Assembly (NCBI RefSeq): GCF_963678635.1
Contig: NC_087063.1
Location: forward strand, 16,127,006-16,191,005
DNA length: 64,000 bases
Origin: Symsagittifera roscoffensis
Lineage: Eukaryota; Xenacoelomorpha; Acoela; Convolutidae
Reading direction: 5' to 3'
Position numbers and translations under genes: made by a program
Shown: positions 22,830 to 34,439 of the stretch, piece after piece
Numbering within the stretch: position 1 is the stretch's first letter
Layout of the letters: each line of letters opens with the position of its first letter
The notes under the pieces: generated by a model
The model's database searches: none
What the model was told of the DNA's origin: nothing
The model's input: only the letters and a program-made list of their open reading frames with translations

Positions 22830-23015
22830 TGTTCCTATGCCGACCATTCACGTTTTTGTTTCGATCCTTTGAAAAATGTGGAGGAACTTCGTATTCGCGT
22901 GTGTTTTCAATTTTTTTTGTTTGCCACGCAAAATCAGGTACCACCAATAATCATCGGAATGGGTCGAGTGATAGATCATATTGAAGCCCTCTCAGTAGTG
23001 ATTCGAACGACATTT
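22830..23015 (+). repeat. Dispersed repeat with CGCAAAATCAGGTACCA core
   Basis: The string around GCAAAATCAGGTACCACCA and the following GGGTCGAGTGATAGATCATA recur, diverged, at about 28990-29150 and 48080-48230. There are no coding features. The copies share one orientation. Confidence 0.7.
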
Positions 23016-23091
23016 AAAAATTAAAGCTTAAATGAAGCCTTGAAAATTTAGTTTTAATTGAGTAAAGTTAATTTTTTGAGTTTTTTGATGA

Positions 23092-23985
23092 GCGCAATTT
23101 AATTTCTTTCCAGCGAATAAACTTGTGCTGAGCTTGAAAGAAATCAAAGCCAAACCGCTAAAAATTAAACATCAGCGTGAAAAAATCCTATGAAAAAACA
23201 TGCAACACGACCTAAATAATTGCAAATCACATAATATAAAGTTAACTAAAGTTATGGCTTGATCTTCGAAAAGTACATTTAAATAAGGATAGCGGGTTAT
23301 AATAGCAGAATGTTCCGGCGATAGTCTATAAAAAACCATTTTATTTCAAATCAGTGTCGTTTTTTCTATGTGGTGTGATAAAAATCAAAATAAAAAATAG
23401 AAATTAGGCAAAAACTTCCAAAAAATTCAAAACATTTCTGCAAAAAAATTAGGAAAAAATTTTTCAAATTGTTGTTACATTTCTTTTTCGTTTTTCTAGC
23501 CATTTTGCTACAAAAGCTGGTTTGCAGTTGGCCTTTTTGAATCTTACTGTCGCAGTTGCCTAATATTTATTTGCCTAATATTTGTATATTTATTTTCAGT
23601 TGCCTAATATTTAAGCTTGTTTTGTCACACCACATTGAAAAAATTGGAAATAAAATTGTATTTTTTAAAGACTATCGTCGGAACATTCTGTGCTAAAGTA
23701 ACCCGCTATCCTAATTTAAATTTTCCTTTCGGAGATCAAACCAATAACTTAAGTTGAGTTTATGTGATTTGCAATTATTTGGGTCGTGTTGTTTTTTTTT
23801 TCCTTTCGGAGATCAAACCAATAACTTAAGTTGAGTTTATGTGATTTGCAATTATTTGGGTCGTGTTTTTTTTTCAGGAAGTCTTAGAATTTGTTCACGC
23901 TGATGTTTGATTTTTTAGCGCTTTGGCTTTGATTTCTTTTGAAGTTCAGCTCAAGCTTATTCGCTGGAAAAAAATTAAATTGCGC
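23092..23985. mobile_element. Foldback/long-TIR non-autonomous element
   Basis: The left arm starts GAGCGCAATTTAATTTC at 23092 and the right arm ends with its complement near 23985. The arms stay complementary over roughly 280 bp (for example CCAGCGAATAA / TTATTCGCTGG and the CACACCAC strings). The right arm contains a direct duplication: 23723-23790 is repeated at 23800-23867 (TTCCTTTCGGAGATCAAACC...). No transposase ORF is present. Class is uncertain: a MITE or foldback element. Confidence 0.8.
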
Positions 23986-24299
23986 TCTTCAACGATAAAA
24001 ATGAAATGGGGCAAAAAACAGCAAAGAAAATTCCGAAAGTTTTTTGAAATTATTAGTTTTTTCGTCGAATTTTTCAGTTCATTGAATTTTTTCCAACTGT
24101 CTGTTGGCTGTTTTTTTGCTAATAGTGAAATTCTACAGGGTCATTCCATCTTAGACCCTGTGTTAAAGTTTTGTTAGCAAATGTCTGTCATAGTTTTAAT
24201 TGAAGTAATTGATACTTCCGTTGCTGAAAAGTATTTAGTTCTTCCTTTCTGCTATCTGAACGTATTATAAAAACCTTATATTTCGAATTACAGTTTGTA

Positions 24300-26948
24300 A
24301 TGGCCGATTCTGAGAGTCTGCCATTTCAAGCGGATTACGCCAAAAGTTCGCGGGCTTCGTGCAAACAGTGCTCAAACACGATTCAAAAAGAGAGCTTACG
24401 AATTGCGTCTGTGACCCAGAGCTCAAAATGGGACGGGAAATTGACGCGATGGTTCCATTATAGCTGTTTCTTTGAACGTAACAGACCAAAAACTGTTTTG
24501 GACATCGAAGGTTTCAACGAGTTGAGATGGGACGACCAGGAGAAAATTAAGAAAAAGTTGGGTGACCCTGGAGACGGGACCATAAATCTGACAAAAATCA
24601 GTGATTTTTTGATCGAGTACGCCGCTTCTGGACGAGCAAGTTGCAGAACATGCGAAGAGAAATTGCTGAAAGGTGAGCTTAGAATATCAGTTATGGGCCA
24701 TGACGAAAGGTATGGAGCTGTGAAACGATGGAGACACCCTAAATGTTTCAAGGACAGCATGGAAGAGGTTGGGTTCGGTCATGATGTCGCGAAAGTTCCT
24801 GGATATTCTTCATTGAAGAGCGAAGACCAAAAAATGCTGAAAGAGTTACTGAAGGTTGAAGTTTCGAGAAAGAAGCCAAGAACAGAAGAAACAACCGAAG
24901 ATGAAAGCAATAAGCAAGAGGCTAAAAAGCCAAAAGTAGACAACGAAGTACTGGCAAAACAAAACAAGAAAATCTGGAAGTTGATTGACAAATTGAAGCT
25001 GCTGGAAAAGAAGGAAGTTCGGACTTTTGTAGAGGAAAACGTTACTACACTGCCACGTGGTGATACCGAGCTGTACCAATGTGCTGCTGATATTCTGATT
25101 TTTGGAGCTACGGAACCCTGTCCTGAATGTAAAGGTCAAGTGTTTGCTAAATCGGACGCGTATCATTGCTCGGGCCAAGTGTCAGCATATACGTCTTGTT
25201 TGTACACGTCTAAAGATCACAAGCGAAAGGCATTTAAAGTTCCAAAAGAGTTGGAAAATGATCCAGAATCTTTATTCAAAGATGTCAAGTATAAGCCAAA
25301 TGTAAAAGTCTTCCCGGAAGTGGCAGCGGTTAAACAGCGAAACGTGTTTGAAAATAACAACACAGAAGTTTCCGGAAAACAGCAGGCGAAGCGAGATGCG
25401 ATGTGGAAAAGTGAACTGAAATCTATGAAGGTCAAGGTTAAAGGCGGAGCAGCCGTTGATCCTCAATCAGGATTGGGAGATGATCATCATGTTTTAATGT
25501 GCAATGACTCTCAGCCAAGTCAGCCCTACAGTTGTATTTTGAATATGGTTGATATTGCAAGAGGGTACAACTCGTACTACAAACTTCAATTACTGGAGTC
25601 AGATAAAGGCATGAAAAAAGTGTATCGAGTCTATCGAGCTTGGGGACGATTAGGCACAACTATAGGCGATGATAAAACGGAACAGTTTCTGTCAAAAAAT
25701 GTGGCAATTGAAAATTTTGAAGAGGTATATCTTGACAAAACAGGAAACGAGTGGAGCAATCGGAGTAAATTTGAGAAGAAAGCTGGAAAATTTGCCCCGG
25801 TTGAGGTGAATTATGAAGATAATTCAAGTTGTGATGAGGTTCAAGATTTCGACAAAGGTGAGTCGAAATTACCAGTGCCGTTGCAAAATTTGATCAAACT
25901 GATTGCGAACTTTGAAAATTTGAAACGAGACATGCTAGAATTTGAAATCGATATGGAGAAAATGCCGCTCGGCCGTTTGAGCAAAAATCAGATCAACGAA
26001 GGTTACAAAATTCTCTCCGAGGCATCGCTGTATGTCAATGAAGAAGATCGAGAGAAGAATAAAATGAAAATTCTGGATGTTTCGAATAGGTTTTTCACGG
26101 TAATACCGCATGATTTCGGCATGCGCCGAGCACCTTTGCTGGATAACACAGAAATCATCAATTCAAAATGCAAAATGCTGGACAGTTTGTCGGAAATTGA
26201 AAGCGCGTATAAAATTCTCTCGGCTGTTTCGGGTGAAGGTGATGGAGAAACGAAATCAATGATCGATTCTTACTACCAAAAGTTGAAATGCAAAATTGAA
26301 CCAGTTGAAAAAGAAACAGATGATTTCAAAGACATTGAAACCTATGTGAAGAACACGCACGCTTCCACCCACAGTCATTACAGTTTGGAAATTGTTGATC
26401 TTTTCAAGTTGAAAAGAAAAGAGGAAACGATCAAATTCACGCCATTCAATGCATGGCCGGAAAGGAAGTTGCTCTGGCACGGTTCCAGATTGTCAAACTT
26501 CGCGAGCATTCTGAGCAAGGGTCTTAAAATTGCCCCTCCCGAAGCGCCCGTTACTGGTTACATGTTTGGCAAAGGCGTCTATTTTGCGGACATGGTATCA
26601 AAAAGTGCGAATTACTGCCACGCTTCGCCATGTAACAACGAAGGTTTGCTTCTCCTGTGTGAAGTGGCGCTTGGTAAGAGTCATTGCTTGACATCGGCTG
26701 ATAGTAGTCTGAAGAAACCGCCAACTTTGACTTACAGTGTGCATGGAATGGGTAAAACAGGTCCTGATCCGGCGGGTAGCAAAACTTGGCAGTCGGGCTG
26801 TGTGATTCCGTGCGGGAAACCGATCGAAAATGACCTGAGCAAAACGGATCTGCTCTACAATGAGTTCATTGTTTACGATACTTCACAGATCAAAATGCAA
26901 TACTTGGTGAAGGTCAAGTTCAATTTCTCGTATGGAGATATGATTTGA
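24300..26948 (+). CDS. PARP1: Poly(ADP-ribose) polymerase 1, lacking the BRCT domain
   Basis: One uninterrupted ORF of 882 residues (human PARP1 has 1014). PARP1 senses DNA breaks and builds poly(ADP-ribose) from NAD+ in the nucleus. Zinc finger 1 has C21, C24, H53, C56; zinc finger 2 has C115, C118, H146, C149. A Lys-rich NLS-like stretch is at about 190-213. The PADR1/zinc-3 region has C274, C277, C290, C300. The WGR domain is at about 380-500 (RAWGRLGT), the helical regulatory domain about 515-650, and the ART fold follows with the H-Y-E triad His727 (LLWHGSR), Tyr761 (GVYFAD) and Glu855 (LLYNEF). The BRCT/automodification domain that lies between PADR1 and WGR in human PARP1 is missing; only about 40 residues link them. 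The ATG gives an N-terminus whose zinc-1 ligand numbering equals the human protein. A 3' splice site (AATTACAG, AG 24292-24293) lies 6 bases upstream. Confidence 0.97.
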   Translation: MADSESLPFQADYAKSSRASCKQCSNTIQKESLRIASVTQSSKWDGKLTRWFHYSCFFERNRPKTVLDIEGFNELRWDDQEKIKKKLGDPGDGTINLTKISDFLIEYAASGRASCRTCEEKLLKGELRISVMGHDERYGAVKRWRHPKCFKDSMEEVGFGHDVAKVPGYSSLKSEDQKMLKELLKVEVSRKKPRTEETTEDESNKQEAKKPKVDNEVLAKQNKKIWKLIDKLKLLEKKEVRTFVEENVTTLPRGDTELYQCAADILIFGATEPCPECKGQVFAKSDAYHCSGQVSAYTSCLYTSKDHKRKAFKVPKELENDPESLFKDVKYKPNVKVFPEVAAVKQRNVFENNNTEVSGKQQAKRDAMWKSELKSMKVKVKGGAAVDPQSGLGDDHHVLMCNDSQPSQPYSCILNMVDIARGYNSYYKLQLLESDKGMKKVYRVYRAWGRLGTTIGDDKTEQFLSKNVAIENFEEVYLDKTGNEWSNRSKFEKKAGKFAPVEVNYEDNSSCDEVQDFDKGESKLPVPLQNLIKLIANFENLKRDMLEFEIDMEKMPLGRLSKNQINEGYKILSEASLYVNEEDREKNKMKILDVSNRFFTVIPHDFGMRRAPLLDNTEIINSKCKMLDSLSEIESAYKILSAVSGEGDGETKSMIDSYYQKLKCKIEPVEKETDDFKDIETYVKNTHASTHSHYSLEIVDLFKLKRKEETIKFTPFNAWPERKLLWHGSRLSNFASILSKGLKIAPPEAPVTGYMFGKGVYFADMVSKSANYCHASPCNNEGLLLLCEVALGKSHCLTSADSSLKKPPTLTYSVHGMGKTGPDPAGSKTWQSGCVIPCGKPIENDLSKTDLLYNEFIVYDTSQIKMQYLVKVKFNFSYGDMI

Positions 26949-29560
26949 TGTGACCTGATTTGATGGATGAAAAGGAAAATAACATAAAACTTTGTTTTAT
27001 TGAAAACGGAAAATGCACGTCATGTTTTCTATGTTTGTTTAGATTGTTTCAACTAATCAATTTGAGCAATTTACCCTGAAGTAAAGATTGTCTGGAATTA
27101 AAGTCAGAATACGCCTGAGATTTCCTTTCAGTTGAAAATGCAATGCTTTTGTTTATCTTATTTATGAATGAATAATCGTGAATTCGACCAATTTGTTGTG
27201 ATTTTCGTTTTTCAACTGAGGACTGTCGTGACAATGACCTTGAATCTTTTTAAATTACGGCTACTTAAAAAAACTGCCAGGTTTCTGTGCAAGCAGCACG
27301 TCATTGTCCTATTTTTGTAATTTAGAATAAACATGTTCCTTTTAACCGATTTGAACAATGTCAGAATGATCAATCTTAAGCTGTCAAAATATCAGCCTGC
27401 AAATTAAAAGAAGGATGGTCGAAACTGTTAGAGATGTGTTTGACCTTTTGAGTCAAATCAAGCATTTTTGGATAAAGGCTTGAGTGCAATAAATCGATGA
27501 AAATGGTTTCGAAAATGTGGCAGGGAAACGTTTTGCTATTATGCGAATCAATATTTTGAAATCTACTAGGGTGATGCGACATATCATTACTCATAACCGG
27601 CAGCAACATAGCGGGGGGGGGGGGCAGAACAGTAAACTGACCCAGGCAAATTGTGAAACCGAAAAATTAATCATTACAAGCGACTATCGCTGAAGCAATT
27701 TACAAAAATGCGACCTTCGGCAAATGTAAGGTACTCATGTTTACGCCCAAATTTAGGTATCTCAGGGAAAGCTCATAGAGGTCAAGTGTGGGATCATAGC
27801 ATTGCCTGACAAGATGTGATTCGAGTTCCAAAAAATAAAAATAAAATGTCTGATTGTCGGTCGAAAAAAATTGGTCAGAATTATTTTGTTTTTGTTTTAG
27901 AATAATTTGGACGCATGAATGAGCGATAGAGTTAACTTGCAATCTATTTCCTTTTTGAAAAATAAGAAGTTATTTTTGAAAACATAGCATTGATTTGTTT
28001 ATCTAGTTTTTTTGAGACGCTTCGGAAAATTTTGGGTATATCAATCCGATTTTCACCGAATTGGTATCAGTGGAGAAATCAGCTCACATGTGCTCTTGTA
28101 TATTCTGCTAGTCTCTCTTAAACTTACCTCATGCCTCGCGGCCTTGGGCTTTTCCAATTCCAAAGAACTTTTGACCCATTTTTTTTGTCTTTGTCCTTTA
28201 TTCCAAAAGACCATACCAATTCTTAGATTAATGGTTCAATTGAAAGAACATGTTATGGGGATGTTCCATGCATAAGCGGCTACTCCCTAATTTTGGCTCA
28301 GAGAAATCTAAGTTTTGACATTTCATTTTTTTTTAAACGAGCCTGCCAAATTTGGGATTGTGAGTTAAATCGAAAGAGCAGGGTATGGGTATCACTTGTT
28401 CCTGTTAATCTCAGAACTGGTAGTTTATTTTGAAAATGGGTCGTAGGTACCTTGGAATTCAACCTTCTCATGAAGAGACACTAGCAGAATATGCATATAT
28501 ACAGGCACGCAAAGATGAAGCTGATTTGTCATTGATAAAAATGGAAGAGATTTGGTTTTTAACTTTTTCGAGGTGCTTTGGAAATCTACCATATTTTCTG
28601 AACTTAACCACCTGATCTCCACTAAATGAGCGCCTGCTCCAATTCTGGCGGAGAAACCGCATCAGCAGAATAAATTATTGAAAACTCTCAAACAGGTACC
28701 TGTAGCTGGGGCATTAGTTTTACTATGTTTTTTTTTAATGTGATATGGGTGCAAATAGCTTATTCTAGCTGTTGTTTGTATAATTTAACCCTTTTTTGCC
28801 CTTGTTTCTTCTACTGATTTTTCCATAATTTCACTCAAATAACTGTAGTCAGAATATTTTATGCTTGCAAGTTCTACTGCGAAAGGCGGATCTGGATGAT
28901 GGATTGTTTTTTTATGTATAGCTACTTTTTTCTCTGCAAAGAATTCTCTTTTTTGAATTATCTATAACCACATTATACATTGTCTGTAGTTTTCGTTGCG
29001 ACTATTGAAAATGGAGAGTAACGTTGTCTCCGGGTGCGTTTTGGTTTTTTTTGTTTTCCTTGCAACATCAGGTACCAGAATTATTCACTAGAATGGGTTG
29101 AGTAATATATCATATTTAAGCTTATAAGCTACATTTCTCACTGTGTCGACCTTAAGTCTTACTTCAGAAGTTTCTTTTAGCGCCTTTTCCAGAATTTTAA
29201 AAACAAATTTGATTCCATTTTTATTCAGTTTTCTGAGAATTTTTTCGAGGAAAACTTTTAGTTAATTACTCAGATATGCCTATTTTACTCGTTATATCGA
29301 GATTGCCTAAGTTCTTGGCTTTTGTTCAGATTGTTTCATCTCATCATGGTTAAGAAACCACATATTTTGATAAAAAGTTTTTTTTTCAAATATCATAGTC
29401 TGAATTTTTTTGCTACCTGCACTGCAATCGGCTATCCTTCTTCGTCAAGTTTAATTTATTTTGAGTATAATACTAATTTCATTTTCACTATATCTTGTAA
29501 TATTGCTCCATATGTGGTCCTCGTTTAGAAATTTTGTTTTTACCCGCTTTATTTGCACTT

Positions 29561-29645
29561 GCGATTAACAATCGTTATCAAATCGGAATGTAGACGTTTT
29601 TCGGGTTAGCAACTAGTTTAACAGAATCACTTGAATCAATTTACC
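29561..29645 (+). repeat. Dispersed ~85-bp repeat (first of two copies)
   Basis: Shares CTTGCGATT, GTTATCA-ATC, GAATGTAGA and ACTAGTTTAAC in the same order and spacing with 30338-30425. The two copies lie 777 bp apart, both on the plus strand. The start resembles the heads of the type A/B tRNA-like elements (ACTTGCGAG...). Confidence 0.65.
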
Positions 29646-30939
29646 CTTGAATGTTACAAAAGTCAATGGTTCGAATCCGGCAATTTTTTAAAGCCATATC
29701 ACTAAAACAGCAGTGGGATTGGGTTAGCGGAGAAATTAAATAAGTCACATTATGGGGGTTACATCGTCCACTAAATCTTAATATTTTTTTGCTTATGATC
29801 TTGATTTTAAATTTTGCGGTTGCTTTTTTTGCTGGTGTTCGCGCAGCCTCTACAATTTGTAAAAAGCTTACTATCCTAAAGCAATAATAAGTTCTTCCTG
29901 GCTATAAATTGTTTTCTTAGTAGATTGAAGTTTGATTTTTCGAAGCGAGATTGCTGTATTCTCTAAATATTTTTCAACCTATCACACTTTTTTTAAACTA
30001 ATTGTTTCTATAATTATACATTCTTTGATTCGCGTTTCGTTTGGATCATAATTTGGAACTATTGAGATGTTAACTAGCCAATATATTGCCTTGTGTATAA
30101 GGTTTTCTGGATTCATAGTTTTCAAATAATACCCCATATATCCGTTGCAGCGATCATTTTTTAACCCTATAGTTTTACCTTTTTTTGGGACTTGAAGTTT
30201 GTCATTCTTTTTTAGCACTCTTCACCCCCTACTTGATAGACCCTTGATTGTTTTCATCGTCATTTAAAAAACTTTGATAACTATGTAACTGTATTTTTTT
30301 TTTAAATTGAAAACTTAATAAGAAAGAAATGATCATTACGCTTGCGATTTGCAAGCGTTATCACATCCAGAATGTAGATTTTTTTGGGTTAAAAACTAGT
30401 TTAACAAAATCAGTCGAATCACAGTGCAGTTGACATGCTTAACTACTGATTGGGTGGGTAGTTTGAAAATTCATATGTACCTACTGTGTAGGCACTAGTT
30501 ACTACAGGGTAGTTTCCGAGGGGACTTGTAACTTCTTAATTATTTTACAAAATTAGTTTTTTTTTTTCGGCTCAACTGGTGTCTGCTCATAGATTACCGG
30601 CCTTGTTTCTGCTTCAGAAGTTTTTTCTATTGTTAATTTGAAATTCAAACGTCTTGCTTGGCATGTTTGCCCAGAACTCATGTTTGATAAAAACCGGTAT
30701 TATAAAAGTGTATGGGATTGGGTTTTTTATTATTTTTTGAGAAACTTCGAAAAGTTTGCCACTTCTCAAAAACCCTTTTACCGATTTTCAAGAAAAAACG
30801 GATGTCCATCGAAAGAACGCTTATATTCTTGTGTGCCTGCTTACTTCCCGGGTCTTTTTTTGTTTTTCATTTTTTTCTACAGGTTTCGATAAAGTCTGTA
30901 GGGGGAAAAATGATCGATGTTTTTTATTTTTTTAATTCG

Positions 30940-31960
30940 TTTTCTCAAAAACTAACCTACTAAATCTGAGATTTTGGTTTCAATGACTAGCACGGGTTTG
31001 AAAAGCTCCCCTCCAGAAGAGGGTACGCCCAAACTTTTTTACACCTAAAATATGGCCATCGGAATAACCCATTTTTTTTTAAAAATTTTTAGACCGTTTT
31101 TGAATCTTATTCAACTTTCTCGAAAACTAGCCTCTCAAACGTGAGGTTATATGAGTTCAATGGAGATAAAAAGTTTTTAGAAGATCCCCTGCATTATTGG
31201 TTTTTCACATTTTTTTAACACAAAAAGTCATCGTCCTTGGAAAAGTCAAATTTTCTTGAGCGTTTTTCTAAATTTTTCGAATTTCACCAAAAGATACCCT
31301 CCCATATCTGAAATTTTCATTTCAATACAAAGAGCGGAATGTAGGAAGCTCCTTTGCATACCCGACGCCGACAATTTTTTTCAAATTTCACTATTCACGA
31401 GAAGGACCCTGCCCAACCTGGGATTTTGGGTTAATTCAAATCTACAGGTTTGTTGAATTTCTTCTGCTTGACTCAAGCAGATAAGAGTATTATATTTCAA
31501 ACCAAAAACTTAGGATTCTCGGAAATGACAAATGTTCGATTTGTTGACCATTTTCTGTTTTTTTTCTCTCTAACTATCCTGCCAAACAAATCTGACATCA
31601 TAGTTTCAATCGAAAGAGCCGATTGCTTAAAGCCTATCTTTATTAATGGCTACACACAGTTTTTGTAGAAAAAAAGTTACGGCCTTCAGTCAAATGAAAG
31701 TTTTGAACCTTTTTTTGGAATTTTTTTTACTCTACTCGGAAGTTGCCGTGGCAATTCTGAGGTCAGTTTTTCAATCTAGAAACCCGATATTGGGAGCCCT
31801 CTCTTCTTTACTACCTGCTTCATAGCAGAGGATTTCGGAAAGGCAAGTATTTGAAGTTCGTTGGTTTTGTAGATATTTGTTTAATATTCTTACGAACTAA
31901 CTTATCAAATATGAGATGAAAATTTCAATCGAAAGAGGCGGTTGCGCGCATTTTTTTTGC
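30940..31960 (+). repeat. Second ~165-bp-period degenerate tandem array
   Basis: Landmarks related to AAAACTAACCTACTAAATCTGAG recur at about 30951, 31126, 31290, 31403, 31571, 31740 and 31894, mostly 154-175 bp apart, each followed by TTTCAATCGAAAGAGC-like sequence. Related units are seen at 1-620, 28330-28390 and 62757. The last three units form the outer part of the left arm of the palindrome centred at 32616. Confidence 0.75.
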
Positions 31961-33510
31961 AGAAGTGTTTTTTCCAACTTTTTTTTGTAAAAAAGGTTAT
32001 GTTTTTTTGGAAATAATTCCAAAATCTCAAAAGTTTTCCTCTTCGCACTAAGGTTTTGGGCGAAGTGCAGTTTTTGAAATTACCCATTTCGTACCACCTC
32101 AGTATGAATGATTCGAAACCTTAGGAGCCCTAGGTTTCCTTCATCGAGATATACGAAAAAGTTGGTTTACCTAGTTTTGTTCAACATTTTTCATTTTTTT
32201 TCGACTTATGTTTTTTTTAAGATTGTTGCAGCGCAAATAGCGCGAAGCTCCCTTCGCCTCTGTATATAAAGCTACTATTCTTTTGAGAATTGTTTTCTGA
32301 ATATAAAAATGCCGTTGCATGCTACTGGCTCTGTTTAGTAAAGTAGCTTTTCTGAGATAAATATTGAAGTAGTTTAGATGGTATGATCATTTTCGTTAAA
32401 AAGTTTTCAAACTTGTTGCAGACTCGATCATCGTGTTTTGCCTTCTGGTCTATGTTGAGAATCCTTTTTTGAAAACAATATTAAAATTAAAAAATTTGAA
32501 TTATGCATGTTCAGGTACCTAGAATAATGATCGATATCGTTAAGGATGATTGATTGCTTCACAGCGCTTTATTTAGTCTGAAATTAGTAGTTTCAATTTC
32601 TAAAGTTATTAAATAGTAATTAATGACTTTAGCATTTGAAACGACTGGTTTCAAACTAAAGTGAGCGCTTCGAAGCAAACAATTATCCATAGCGATATCG
32701 ATCATTATTATAGGTCCCTGAAGATGCGTAATTTGAATTTTTTTTAAATATTGTTTTCAAAAATAAAAAGAGATTTTTTAACATAGGCCAGAAGGCAAAA
32801 GACAATGATCAAGTCCGAAACAATATTTATCTCAGAAAAGCTACTTTACTAAACAGAGACAGCAGCATAATATGGAAAAAAAAACTTGAAAAAAGCTAGA
32901 TGAACCAAAACTTTCGTTTATCTCGATGAAGGAAACCTAGGGCCCAGCTAAAACTGGAGGTACATGCTTGATATTTTGCGAATTATTCATACTGACATAG
33001 GACGAAATGCGTAATTTAAAATATTGCACTTCGCCCAAAACCTTAGTTGTTTCTCTGACAAAATAAGCGTGAAGAGGAAAAGTTTTTGAGATTTCAAATT
33101 TTTTTCCAAAGCAAACTTTTTTTACAAAGAAAATTTTTCTGCAGGAAAAAACGCACGGAACCGCCTGTTTCCATTGAAATTTTCATCTCAGATTTGATAA
33201 GGTAGTTTTTCGGAAAATTAAATAATTTCTACAAAAGGACGAAGTTCAAATACTTGACTTTCCGAAATCCTCAACTTTTTTCGACTAAAAGCAGGTAGCA
33301 AAGAAGAGAGGGTTTCCAATATCGGATTTCTCGATTGAAACCCTAACCTGAGAATTGGCACGGTAACTTTCGAGAAGAGTAAAAAACTTCAAAAAAAGGC
33401 TCAAAACTTTCAATTGATTGAAGGCCGTATTTTTTTTCTACAAAAACTGGGCGTAGCCATTAATAAAGATATGCTTTTTGCAACCGGTTGTTTGGATTCA
33501 ACCTATGATG
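31590..33510. repeat. ~1.9-kb imperfect palindrome with no spacer
   Basis: The left arm (31590-32615) and right arm (32617-33510) are reverse complements with roughly 80-90% identity by eye. Matching pairs include TATCTTTATTAATGGCTAC / GCCATTAATAAAGATA, ACCCTCTCTTCTTTGCTACC, and AATAATGATCGATATCG near the centre. Symmetry continues to the centre at about 32616. The left arm is longer; it carries a block at about 32221-32311 with the CGCAAATAGCGCGAAGC tail motif that the right arm lacks. No ORF of note. Because the arms are diverged, it is unlikely to be a simple assembly fold-back. Confidence 0.85.
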
Positions 33511-33854
33511 TGAACAAAAAGTTCACTGTTGCTGCTTCAAGTGTATTTTACTTTTTTAAAAATCCAGCCTAATCGAAAGTCGTTTTTTTTTAGATTGGTT
33601 GTAGTTTTACCACCTCAATTTGTCAAAAAAAAAGTTTTTTTCATTTTGTCTTTTTGTCTTATTTTATATCGAGCTAGTGGCCTCTTATTGCGTCATTTGG
33701 AGATAGAAAAAAGTTTCTGTTTGCATGTGTGTGTTCTGAGGGGAAAGGGACAATTTTTTTCATTAGTTTACAATTTTTTTCCTCATGAAAGGTTTCTGCT
33801 CAGGTCTTTTTTACCGCTTGGTATTTATAATTTTAAATTCAATCAACCATCCAG

Positions 33855-33920
33855 CGCATCTGGCGACGAGGTAACCCAACTGCTTGAGGCCGCAAAGGGT
33901 TGCGTTTCTAATCCGGCCTG
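33855..33920 (+). repeat. tRNA-like module, type A (degenerate)
   Basis: GCGACGAGGTAACCCAAC (A box) and TTTCTAATCCGGCC (decayed B box), followed by a Cys-rich T tract and a second module at 34036-34090 with GAGTTCGATTCCAG. Two successive tRNA-like halves suggest tandem or nested insertion. Confidence 0.5.
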
Positions 33921-34439
33921 GTTTTTTTTTGGTAACTAGAGTTTGTGCTTTTTCGTGTTATCGTCCGTCTCTATTTTTTTCGGCTTAGTTCCCGTAGCCC
34001 AACTTTTTAAAGGTTAAGCCTTCTTTCAAGTTGTTTTAACCACCACGCTTGAGAAGACAAAGACCGGGAGTTCGATTCCAGTCGAGACCTGTTTTTGTTG
34101 CCAATAGAAAATTTTCGGCTAATTTAGATAATTGTCAGTCCGCTCATTTTCGTGGGCTTAGTTCCGCGGAAATGATTTTTTTTTCAAAAATCCGATTTCC
34201 TTCTAGCATCCGAAAGCTCTTTTTATTTTTTCTAATGATGCAGGCAATTTTATTCCGGAAATTTTGGGCTTTCGTTGCAACTTTTTTGTTGAGAAAAACA
34301 GATTTTTGAAGTTTTTTTTTTAATTTTTTCTTTTAATCATAGTCATTCATTTTTGTATCGCAAGTGGTGCGACGCTCAGCTTCGTCTTTGTGTAAAAAAA
34401 TCGTTTGAATTATTGCTTTTTTGTGTGTTTTAAATTAGC

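Larger units (their letters stand above)
17921..24293. repeat. Repeat-dominated intergenic stretch before PARP1
   Basis: No gene is supported. It holds the ~165-bp-period array (18335-19140) and its unique tail to about 19745, a type A tRNA-like module at 19969, copies of the CGCAAGTG-tail motif near 21036 and 21749, a 38/39-bp minisatellite at 22668, a dispersed repeat at 22830-23015, and the foldback element at 23092-23985. Confidence 0.6.

Noticed and set aside
33529-33939. 136-codon ORF right of the palindrome
   Set aside because: Phe/Leu-rich translation of T-rich sequence that runs into a tRNA-like module; no protein features.
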